NCBI RefSeq assembly: GCF_014207565.1
Contig: NZ_JACHGJ010000001.1
Location: 372,001-436,000 of the forward strand
DNA length: 64,000 nucleotides
Origin: Spirochaeta isovalerica
GTDB taxonomy: Bacteria; Spirochaetota; Spirochaetia; DSM-2461
Reading direction: 5' to 3'
Translations under genes and position numbers: made by a program
In this document: positions 35,222 to 42,189 of the stretch, in pieces
How positions within the stretch are numbered: position 1 is the stretch's first letter
Layout of the letters: every line of letters begins with the position of its first letter
Notes under the pieces: model-generated
The model's input: only the letters and a program-made list of their open reading frames with translations
Told to the model about the DNA's origin: nothing
The model's database searches: none

Positions 35222-36004
35222 ATGAAGCGAGGCAGCCTGTTCATTATAGGTTTGATATTACTAGTAATTCTGCCCGTTGGTTCAGCGTTCGGTGATGAGA
35301 GGACTTTGAAACTGGAGTCCCGTGTTATCGAATCGTTTGATGCCCCCGGCGACATCACTTTCGAGGACGGAAACCCTGTCTACTGGCAAGTAAGGGGTGA
35401 TAAGTTCTCTATGGAAGGTTATCCCAAGATGGCTTACGCACCAGAAACCTGGCCGATCGATCTTTTCGGGAAAAATCCCGAGAACCGGGCGGAACTGCAG
35501 GCATTCGGTGTAAACGGTAGATTCGTAAGACAGGGATATAACACAATTGAGATTATACCAGGTGACGGAGAAGGCGATAATTGGACCGAAAGAGAACTGC
35601 CTCTTCCCGGACGGGTTAGAATGTTCGATTTCTGGATTTGGGGTTCCAATTATAATTATTCAATTGAAGCACACTTCAGAGATTATATGGGGATGACTCA
35701 TCGCTTTGAAATGATTCCCGCCGGTGCCGGCAGGCAGTCCCCGGGAAGTATAAATTTTGAAGGGTGGAGAAATATGTATATCGATATTCCCGGCTACGTA
35801 AGGCAGGCTCAGGTCCACAAACCCAACTACAAAGGTCTTGTTCTTACCAAGCTTGTTTTGAGAACCCATCCGGAAGAAGCGGTTGACAATTTCTATATAT
35901 ATATAGATAACCTTAAGGTCCTGACAGACTTCCACGAATCTTTCTATGATGGTTTTGAACTTTCCACTCCTGAAAAGATGACAGAAATTTGGGGAGCTGA
36001 ATAA
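35222..36004 (+). CDS. flaA: Endoflagellar filament outer-layer (sheath) protein FlaA
   Basis: A 260-residue FlaA with an Sec signal peptide (about residues 1-24, ending near SAFGDE). FlaA covers the FlaB core of the periplasmic flagellum in spirochaetes. Family blocks are SRVIESFD at the mature N-terminus, RVMFD/RMFDFWIWGSNYNYSIEA in the middle and NFYIYIDNLKVLTD near the C-terminus. AAGGAG is 6-7 bases before the ATG at 35222. Two in-frame starts (35216 TTG and 35219 ATG) lie too close to the ribosome site. The next gene is a FlaA paralogue with overlapping stop/start (TAATG). Confidence 0.88.
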   Translation: MKRGSLFIIGLILLVILPVGSAFGDERTLKLESRVIESFDAPGDITFEDGNPVYWQVRGDKFSMEGYPKMAYAPETWPIDLFGKNPENRAELQAFGVNGRFVRQGYNTIEIIPGDGEGDNWTERELPLPGRVRMFDFWIWGSNYNYSIEAHFRDYMGMTHRFEMIPAGAGRQSPGSINFEGWRNMYIDIPGYVRQAQVHKPNYKGLVLTKLVLRTHPEEAVDNFYIYIDNLKVLTDFHESFYDGFELSTPEKMTEIWGAE

Positions 36005-36717
36005 TGAAAAAACTGATTTTACCACTATTTTTAATGATTCTTTTTTCTGCAGAGCTTTTTTCACAGGCAACAGTTCCGGCTGGAGAACCTGATCCGGCGA
36101 GAACGGGAGTTACGACAGCCCAGCAGAAGTTGAAAGAAGTTTCTGTAAACAAATTCGAAGATGCCGGATTCTGGTACGGAATGATGCCTGCCGATGAAGG
36201 AATCATCGCTGTGAGACGTTTCGAGGGTTCTCCTCTCGATAAAGAACCAATAGAAGATGAAGCCGTCTTTGGTATTGTAGAAGAAGATAAGTTTGTCCTC
36301 GGTACAAAAGTCTCCTTCTACAGAAGAGGTGTGGCCTCCTTCGGTATTAGACCTGTTCGACCTATTCCCATTGAGGGGATTACTAAAACCATATCAGTCT
36401 GGATTGCCGGTAGAAACACTAACCATGTTCTGGAACTGATGATTGAAGATCATTTTGGTAATGAAGCCTATATCAATATGGGTAAGCTGAACTTTTCCGG
36501 TTGGAAAAAAATTACAGTGTCTGTACCTCCGAATATCATTCAGAGAGATTATCATTACAATAACAAGATGGGTATTATGGTTACCGGTTTTAATGTCCAA
36601 TGCGAAATCGATGAAACCTATGGGAATTACTATATTTATTTTGATGATTTGAGAGCTGTTACCGATGTTTTTGCAGAAGAGAACAGAGATCTTGATGATA
36701 TGAATGATTCCTGGTAA
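36004..36717 (+). CDS. FlaA-like sheath protein (second paralogue)
   Basis: A 237-residue FlaA family protein with a signal peptide (about residues 1-21, LILPLFLMILFSAELFSQ). It shares with FlaA the SVWIAGRNTNHVLELMIED strand pattern and the C-terminal YYIYFDDLRAVTDV block. The N-terminal mature part is divergent. Its ATG shares an A with the flaA stop codon, so the two are translationally coupled, and a strong terminator follows. It probably forms a minor or second sheath component. Confidence 0.8.
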   Translation: MKKLILPLFLMILFSAELFSQATVPAGEPDPARTGVTTAQQKLKEVSVNKFEDAGFWYGMMPADEGIIAVRRFEGSPLDKEPIEDEAVFGIVEEDKFVLGTKVSFYRRGVASFGIRPVRPIPIEGITKTISVWIAGRNTNHVLELMIEDHFGNEAYINMGKLNFSGWKKITVSVPPNIIQRDYHYNNKMGIMVTGFNVQCEIDETYGNYYIYFDDLRAVTDVFAEENRDLDDMNDSW

Positions 36718-36740
36718 GCATATAATTAGAATCAAATACA

Positions 36741-36769
36741 AAGATCCGCTATACAGCGGATCTTTTTTT
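36741..36769 (+). terminator. Intrinsic terminator of the flaA operon
   Basis: AAGATCCGCT-ATAC-AGCGGATCTT is a perfect 10-base stem with a 4-base loop followed by a run of Ts. Confidence 0.93.
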
Positions 36770-36773
36770 ATCT

Positions 36774-36779
36774 TATAAT
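36774..36779 (+). promoter_or_regulatory. -10 element for the cNMP-domain histidine kinase, leaderless arrangement
   Basis: TATAAT lies 7 bases before ATG 36787 with no Shine-Dalgarno sequence. The only -35-like hexamer, TATACA (36750-36755, 18-base spacing), is formed by the loop of the upstream terminator. Confidence 0.45.
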
Positions 36780-36786
36780 GCTGATT

Positions 36787-37965
36787 ATGGATAATAAATG
36801 CTGTTCTAAGGATAAACTAAGAACGATCTCTCAGTTCAGTAATCTGAGTGAAAACGAACTGACTGTAATAGCCGGCGTCTGTCACTGCCGCGAATTTAAA
36901 CAAAACGAAATAATTTTCCGGGAAGGCGATGTCGCAGATTCCGTATATCTTCTCATTGAAGGTTTTGTAGAAATCTGGAAGAACTATGGGACAGGAAAAA
37001 AAGATATCCTTGCACGACAGGATCAGGGTAACATCGTGGGAGAGATGGCTGTTATCGATGAACTGAAAAGAAGTGCATCCGTCATCGCAGGACAGGATAT
37101 GATTGTATATATTATTCCCAGAGATGAGTTTATTTCCCTTTTGCGAAGACTGCCTGAATTATCTTTTGAATTCATGAAATCCATTTCCATGCTTGTTAGA
37201 AATAGCAATGAGAATTTTATAAATGAGCTTCAGGATCGGAATTTAAAACTGGAAAAGACAAATAAGAAGATACTTCAAATGCAGGATGAGCTACTCAGAA
37301 AGGAACGTTTATCAACCGTAGGTCAATTTTCATCAATGATTCTGCATGATCTTAGAAATCCCATATCCGTTATCAAAGGTTATTCAGATATCCTGCTTAT
37401 GAAAGATTGTGACCCGAAAAGTGTTAGGGATTACGCTGGCGCAATACAGAGAGAAGCTCTGAATCTCAATAATCTAGCGGGAGAAATGCTTGATTATTCC
37501 CGGGGTGAAATCAAACTGAATTTAACCGTTACTATTCTTGACTCCCTGATTGATGAAGTATTTTCTGTCGTTAAGCGAAAAATGATCGGAGATAAAATAA
37601 CACTTATAAAAGAAATAAATTTCAATGAGCCGGTTTTAATAGATAATGATCGCTTTTTCAGAGTCCTGGTTAATTTATGCGATAACTCAAGAAAGGCGCT
37701 ATATAATGGCGGAGAGATTAAAGTCATTATCGATAAGGATAAAGATGATTTTCTAATACAAGTCATAGATGACGGTGATGGAATAGAAAAGGAAAAACTG
37801 GAACAGATCTTTGATCCCTTTACATCTTTTTCCAGAGCTGGCGGAACAGGCTTGGGTATGGTTATCGTAAAAAACATTGTCGAAGCACACAAAGGCAGTA
37901 TTTCTGTAAAAAGTGAAGAACACCTCGGTACAACAGTTACTATATTATTGCCTCTGATGCAGTAA
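36787..37965 (+). CDS. Cyclic-nucleotide-binding-domain histidine kinase
   Basis: A 392-residue soluble kinase. Residues 12-135 form a Crp/CAP-type effector domain (EIIFREGDVADSVYLLIEG and NIVGEMAVIDELKRSASV, with the phosphate-binding-cassette position). A coiled coil (about 145-175) joins it to HisKA with H187 in MILHDLRNP, and an HATPase domain with NLCDNSRKAL, DDGDGI and TGLGMVIVK. All kinase motifs are intact. An ATG at 36778 is also in frame, but it overlaps the -10 box. It is convergent with an HDOD gene. No response regulator is adjacent. Confidence 0.85.
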   Translation: MDNKCCSKDKLRTISQFSNLSENELTVIAGVCHCREFKQNEIIFREGDVADSVYLLIEGFVEIWKNYGTGKKDILARQDQGNIVGEMAVIDELKRSASVIAGQDMIVYIIPRDEFISLLRRLPELSFEFMKSISMLVRNSNENFINELQDRNLKLEKTNKKILQMQDELLRKERLSTVGQFSSMILHDLRNPISVIKGYSDILLMKDCDPKSVRDYAGAIQREALNLNNLAGEMLDYSRGEIKLNLTVTILDSLIDEVFSVVKRKMIGDKITLIKEINFNEPVLIDNDRFFRVLVNLCDNSRKALYNGGEIKVIIDKDKDDFLIQVIDDGDGIEKEKLEQIFDPFTSFSRAGGTGLGMVIVKNIVEAHKGSISVKSEEHLGTTVTILLPLMQ

Positions 37966-37966
37966 T

Positions 37967-38842
37967 TCAATTATCAGGGATCAGGTTTACATTCAATGTC
38001 GACTGGCATTCATTGAAAAATCTGGATTGCTTAAGCTTCTCCAGATACGCTTCTGATGTGAAATAGTCAAAATCCGCTTTTGTAATACCGGTTGAGGCAA
38101 GCAAAGATTCAACTCTGGACGGATCGACATACTCCGGAATCCCGAAACCATGAATGACTGTTACGAAATCGCTAAGACTGACAGTATCTACCATTATGTC
38201 AGAGAAAGAATCGTCATGCGCGCATGAGTGCCGAGCCGTTTTCCGCAATTCTTCAGGGAAGTTCCAATATGTAAGTAAAGCTTCTCCGATAAGACACGAG
38301 TTGGTATTCATTTTTTCGAGCTCTAGACGACTGAGAGATTGAGAGTGGTCCTGATTTTCTTCTATCAATTGCATGTACTTGTCTTTATCTGAAAGAAACA
38401 GGGGAACCTCTCCAATTCTATGTAACAAAGCTGCTGTAAAATATTCATCACTATTGAAACTGCTGTCGATCAGCTCTGCTATATCTCGACATATAAAAGC
38501 TGAAATAATAGAGTGGCTCCAGAATAATTTATAGAAATAGGAATTCTCATTCTTTTTGAATAAACTGGCCCCGGCAAGTAGTAAAACCATGGTTTTTATT
38601 TTTTTAAAACCAATCAGGTTTACAGCTGTATCAAGCTCTTTTATCTCTGATCTTCTGGAGTAAAGTGCTGAATTAGCTATCTTTAAAATACTGGCTGATA
38701 AGTAAGGATCCAATGAAATCAGTTTCGTAAGACTTGAAGAAGAAAGATTATCACTGTTTTCGTTAAGCTGCATTATCTGGGTCGCTACTTCCGGTACAAT
38801 AGGAATCTGTATCATATATTTTTCATATTTGTTATTTACCAT
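37967..38842 (-). CDS. HDOD-domain signalling protein
   Basis: A 291-residue protein with an HDOD (metal-dependent-hydrolase-related) domain: PIVPEVATQIMQL at the start, LSASILKIANSALYS, and YFTAALLHRIGEVPLF where an HD enzyme would have HD-x-G. The metal-binding HD is changed to HR, so enzymatic activity is unlikely, as is usual for HDOD. It starts inside the 3' end of tatD (11-base overlap) with GAGGCG as ribosome site. Function is unknown; HDOD proteins often act in signalling. Confidence 0.75.
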   Translation of the reverse strand: MVNNKYEKYMIQIPIVPEVATQIMQLNENSDNLSSSSLTKLISLDPYLSASILKIANSALYSRRSEIKELDTAVNLIGFKKIKTMVLLLAGASLFKKNENSYFYKLFWSHSIISAFICRDIAELIDSSFNSDEYFTAALLHRIGEVPLFLSDKDKYMQLIEENQDHSQSLSRLELEKMNTNSCLIGEALLTYWNFPEELRKTARHSCAHDDSFSDIMVDTVSLSDFVTVIHGFGIPEYVDPSRVESLLASTGITKADFDYFTSEAYLEKLKQSRFFNECQSTLNVNLIPDN

Positions 38843-39632
38843 CTATCGCCTCGCGTGAATGAAATAGATTGAGAAAATTCTGTGTTGTGAGTTGAGCTGT
38901 TTCATCAGCACCCAGGTTGAAGATATCGGCAATGCAATCAATTGTGTATCCGATGTAACCGGGATAATTTAATCTGCCTCTTTTCTTTTGCGGGGCCAAA
39001 TAGGGAGCATCTGTCTCAACGAGAATTCTGTCCAGCGGGACATGTCGTACAGCTTCCCTGATTTCTTCAGATTTTTTGTAAGTAACGTTTCCCGCAAAAG
39101 AAATATAAAAACCGAGATCAACAAATTTCTTAACAAAATGAAAATTGGAAGAGAAACAATGTATGACTCCATTAGACGCTTTTTCGGATTTCAGCACTTC
39201 AAGAATTTCTTTATCCGCCAATCTGTTATGTACTATTAATGGAAGATCAAACTCTTTCGATAGTTGAATATGAACCCTGAACATTTCTTTCTGTCTTTCC
39301 GCGGAGACAGTATCCCAATGAAAGTCCAGTCCCGTTTCTCCAATAGCTGATACATGACCGGTTTGAATTTGCTCTCTTATCGAATTGGTCTGTAACTCAA
39401 TATCTTTGATGTCATTAGGGTGTATTCCCGCAGATATGAATATTCCCGGGAATCTTTTCTTGTACTCAAGGCGTTCAGAAAAGTTTTCTTCATTAACTGA
39501 AGCGTCCAGAATATATTCCATGCCATTTGAAAAAACATCGGAAAGAAGTTGATCCACATCCAATCCTTTATCTTTCATCTCAAGAATGTGCGTATGACTG
39601 TCTGTGCTGCCGGGATAAATGTTGCTGTCCAT
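38832..39632 (-). CDS. tatD: TatD-family metal-dependent deoxyribonuclease
   Basis: A 266-residue TatD/YcfH hydrolase with the amidohydrolase motif TDSHTHIL near the N-terminus, AIGETGLDFHWD, LPLIVHNRLADKEIL, GVIHCFSS and RILVETDAPYLAP. All metal ligands are present. The open frame continues to 39815, but that extension is the antisense of tRNA-Leu and cannot be real. ATG 39632 has a -10 box 6 bases upstream and no Shine-Dalgarno sequence. Confidence 0.9.
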   Translation of the reverse strand: MDSNIYPGSTDSHTHILEMKDKGLDVDQLLSDVFSNGMEYILDASVNEENFSERLEYKKRFPGIFISAGIHPNDIKDIELQTNSIREQIQTGHVSAIGETGLDFHWDTVSAERQKEMFRVHIQLSKEFDLPLIVHNRLADKEILEVLKSEKASNGVIHCFSSNFHFVKKFVDLGFYISFAGNVTYKKSEEIREAVRHVPLDRILVETDAPYLAPQKKRGRLNYPGYIGYTIDCIADIFNLGADETAQLTTQNFLNLFHSREAIDGK

Positions 39633-39638
39633 ATAATA

Positions 39639-39644
39639 AGTATA
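39639..39644 (-). promoter_or_regulatory. -10 element for tatD, leaderless arrangement
   Basis: On the minus strand TATACT lies 6 bases before ATG 39632. No good -35 is visible at 17-base spacing (TTCCAC). Confidence 0.4.
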
Positions 39645-39688
39645 ACTATGAGACCAGAGCTGTGGAAGAGAAAAAAAAGGAAATGATC

Positions 39689-39717
39689 CTTGACCAACCT
39701 GTAGTTGAATTGTAATA
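39689..39717 (+). promoter_or_regulatory. Promoter for tRNA-Leu
   Basis: TTGACC (39689-39694), a 17-base spacer and TAATAT (39712-39717), with the mature tRNA starting 13 bases downstream. Confidence 0.7.
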
Positions 39718-39729
39718 TATCGGAGCAAT

Positions 39730-39814
39730 GCCGGAATGGTGGAATTGGTAGACACAAGGGACTTAAAATCCCTCGGCCTTATCGGCTGTACGAGTTCAAG
39801 TCTCGTTTCCGGCA
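39730..39814 (+). tRNA. tRNA-Leu (anticodon UAA)
   Basis: An 85-base class II tRNA. Acceptor GCCGGAA (39730-39736) pairs with TTCCGGC (39807-39813); discriminator A at 39814. The anticodon stem-loop GGGACTTAAAATCCC gives anticodon TAA. The variable arm (CGGCCTTATCGGCTG) is long, as in tRNA-Leu, and the T loop GTTCAAGTC is canonical. CCA is not encoded. A terminator follows 8 bases later. Confidence 0.97.
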
Positions 39815-39822
39815 TTCAATTC

Positions 39823-39859
39823 AAGCTAAATCCTATTTCTCTGGATTTAGCTTTTTTTT
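39823..39859 (+). terminator. Intrinsic terminator of tRNA-Leu
   Basis: AAGCTAAATCC...GGATTTAGCTT is a perfect 11-base stem with a 9-base loop, followed by a T-run. The stop codon of the convergent Cache gene lies inside it, so it may serve both strands. Confidence 0.92.
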
Positions 39860-40474
39860 ATTTAACAGAATTACAATACTATTCACAAGAATTTGCAGGA
39901 TACCAAAGCCGATAAACAGAAAACCTGAGTTAAAAAGCGAACTTTCGAGTTCATTTGTATAGGCAATAGTACATATTAACCAGTCCCAGGACCATATATA
40001 TTTCCCATAGATTATTTGCGGTTCATATATCTCTTTGCTGTATCTGGACTGCCACTCTGTTTTTCTTTGGAAATAACCGTCGCGTTTTGCTTCAGCAATG
40101 ATTTCTCTAAAAAGGAAAGATCCGTTCTGATCGGTTTCATAATTCATGTTCCACCATGATAATTCAGGATAAAGTGGGTGGTGAACCATTCTGCCGGATC
40201 CATCAAGAATGAAGAAAAAGTTGTTATTACCGTATCTCATTTTATCTACTATCCTGAGATAGTCATTTTTTAAAGTATCCCGATACTCTTCTCCATTCAG
40301 TCTGATTTCCTTTTCCGTTGATTCTGCAAGAGAGTAGGGAATGTCTGAAGCCTGAGCCATAAGCTTTTCAACGTACGCTGAATCCTGATTTTCAAAGATA
40401 CTGGAAGAGAAAAAATATAAAGCTATGAAAATTAAAATAGAAAACAGATTAATTGAGAATAATATACGTTTCAC
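39833..40474 (-). CDS. Membrane protein with periplasmic Cache domain, no output domain
   Basis: A 213-residue protein. Transmembrane helices lie at about residues 5-23 and 182-202 and flank a single-Cache-type (sCache_2) domain containing NNNFFFILDGSGRMVHHPLYPEL, a WNMNYETDQNGSFLFREII segment and YSKEIYEPQIIYGKYIWSWDW. Such domains normally feed HAMP plus a methyl-accepting or kinase module, but the protein stops 12 residues after the second helix. It overlaps the upstream solute-binding gene by 4 bases. It may present a ligand signal to the histidine kinase of the same operon; this is inference. Confidence 0.75.
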   Translation of the reverse strand: MKRILFSINLFSILIFIALYFFSSSIFENQDSAYVEKLMAQASDIPYSLAESTEKEIRLNGEEYRDTLKNDYLRIVDKMRYGNNNFFFILDGSGRMVHHPLYPELSWWNMNYETDQNGSFLFREIIAEAKRDGYFQRKTEWQSRYSKEIYEPQIIYGKYIWSWDWLICTIAYTNELESSLFNSGFLFIGFGILQILVNSIVILLNKKKLNPEK

Positions 40475-42189
40475 AGTTCATTTCTCCATTCCCTCAATAG
40501 TTTTTCATAGGAAACCGTTTGGGGTAGCGGCTCATCTGTTATTTCCGGCTTGGGAGAGCCATTTTGATTCAACCAGTAATCTTCACCTAAACTATGTTCT
40601 ATTTCCGGGGAAAAGAGCGGTAGTTGCAACCGGGACATAAGTTCATCCTGTTCATTTGCAATTTTTGACATAGTTTCTTCAGGCGATGATACACCCCTGA
40701 TAGATTCGGCAATATTCTTCCACCACAATTGAGACATACTGGAATAATAGGGTACATTCAAGCTGCTGGATGTCCATGATTTTTGTGCCTTGGATCGATA
40801 AAACTCAATTAAACCTCCATAAGATTCCATCCTCTTTGTAATATAGGCAGAATTGACAGTTGAAAATCTTACCGGTGTTCCTCCAATTAAATACTTTTTA
40901 AGAGAAACACTTTTAGATACACAGAATTGAGCCCACAGCCAGGCTGCGGCTCTTTTTTTACCGGTAATTCCTTTGGGGATGGTCCAGCTCCCGCAGTCCT
41001 GGTACCCGGATTTCATTCCCGGATCCCAGTATTTCCCATGCGGAGAAGGGGCTAATCTCCATTTGGGAGAGCCGTCGATATCAGTAACCGGGCTTGATGG
41101 TCTGTGAAAAGAAGGATCGGAAAGCCACGTCGTATATTGAAAAATCCTTTGGGCGACATCTCCTTCTGAAGCTCTTGTTCCCGCATCGCTCCATTCCCAT
41201 TGCCGGGCTTCTGCCGGAGCATATTTGTTGAGCCATTCCAGGTACTTTTTCAGGGCATAAATTGCGGCCGGACTGTCAGTCGCACCACCTCTCCCTGTAG
41301 TTGAACCAACCGGGACATAATTTTCAACTCTAATGCCCCAATCATCAACCGGTAATCCGTTGGGGATTCCCGGATCTCCAACGCCGGCCATGGCTAGCCA
41401 TGAATCAGTAAATCTCCAACCAAGAGAGGGCGATGGTTTTCCATAGTCGATATGTCCGTAAACCCTTTTGCCATCTATCCGGGTGTTGTTGAAGAATTCT
41501 GCAATATCTTCATAAGCAGACCAGTTTAATGGAACGCCCAATTCATACCCGTACTGGTCTTTAAAGAGTTGTTTTATATCTTTTCTTGTAAACCAGTCAT
41601 AGCGGAACCAATATAAGTTAGCGAACTGCTGATCCGGTAGCTGCAATTGATTCTTATTATAATCCTGTCCCATTGATAAATTGAGAAAGTCATCTAAATC
41701 GAGATAAGGATCGGTAAATTGCCATCCTTCTCTCTCCATATAAGCTGATAGATTTACAACTGAACCCATTCTGAGGTGAGTGCCTATCATATCCGTGTCA
41801 TTGACATATATATCATAGTGATAATTATTATTTTCTATTTGATCCATTATATCCCGGACGAGGTTTCCTTCCGGTTGGATTTTGTGATCAACTCTTATGC
41901 CGGTAATTTCCTCAAAGGCTTTCGAAAGAAACTGGCTTTCCCAATAATGGGTCTCGATGTTTTCTGCAGTGGACAGTACGGTAATACCTTTCAAATCCTG
42001 AGACACATATTCAAACCATTGAAGTTCGCGCAATCTTTCATTCCAGCTGAAAACTGAGGGATCGAAAATATAAGCCCACTTCATTACGGAATCACTGAAT
42101 TCTGAATCGGAATTGTATTCCCTATACCCTTTTGTACAGGACACAAAGACCATTAAGGGAATAACCAGAAGCAGAACAGACCGTTTCAT
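40471..42189 (-). CDS. Lipoprotein, large ABC-type sugar/polyol solute-binding protein
   Basis: A 572-residue solute-binding lipoprotein. Signal peptide with lipobox VFVSC at about residues 14-18. The mature part follows the family 1 (CUT1) pattern: GITVLSTAENIETHYWESQF, YHYDIYVNDTDMIG and later AAAWLWAQFCVSKS. The length is like that of the glycerol/alpha-glucoside group of binding proteins. No permease or ATPase genes are next to it; instead it overlaps a histidine kinase gene upstream and a Cache gene downstream by 4 bases each. I infer a sensing rather than transport role. Confidence 0.75.
   Translation of the reverse strand: MKRSVLLLVIPLMVFVSCTKGYREYNSDSEFSDSVMKWAYIFDPSVFSWNERLRELQWFEYVSQDLKGITVLSTAENIETHYWESQFLSKAFEEITGIRVDHKIQPEGNLVRDIMDQIENNNYHYDIYVNDTDMIGTHLRMGSVVNLSAYMEREGWQFTDPYLDLDDFLNLSMGQDYNKNQLQLPDQQFANLYWFRYDWFTRKDIKQLFKDQYGYELGVPLNWSAYEDIAEFFNNTRIDGKRVYGHIDYGKPSPSLGWRFTDSWLAMAGVGDPGIPNGLPVDDWGIRVENYVPVGSTTGRGGATDSPAAIYALKKYLEWLNKYAPAEARQWEWSDAGTRASEGDVAQRIFQYTTWLSDPSFHRPSSPVTDIDGSPKWRLAPSPHGKYWDPGMKSGYQDCGSWTIPKGITGKKRAAAWLWAQFCVSKSVSLKKYLIGGTPVRFSTVNSAYITKRMESYGGLIEFYRSKAQKSWTSSSLNVPYYSSMSQLWWKNIAESIRGVSSPEETMSKIANEQDELMSRLQLPLFSPEIEHSLGEDYWLNQNGSPKPEITDEPLPQTVSYEKLLREWRNEL

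Noticed and set aside
39633-39815. N-terminal extension of the tatD frame
   Set aside because: The extra 61 codons are read from the antisense strand of tRNA-Leu and its promoter. The real TatD start (DSHTH motif shortly after) is at 39632.
39705-39962. 85-codon plus-strand frame
   Set aside because: It is a translation of the tRNA-Leu gene and its terminator, not a protein gene.
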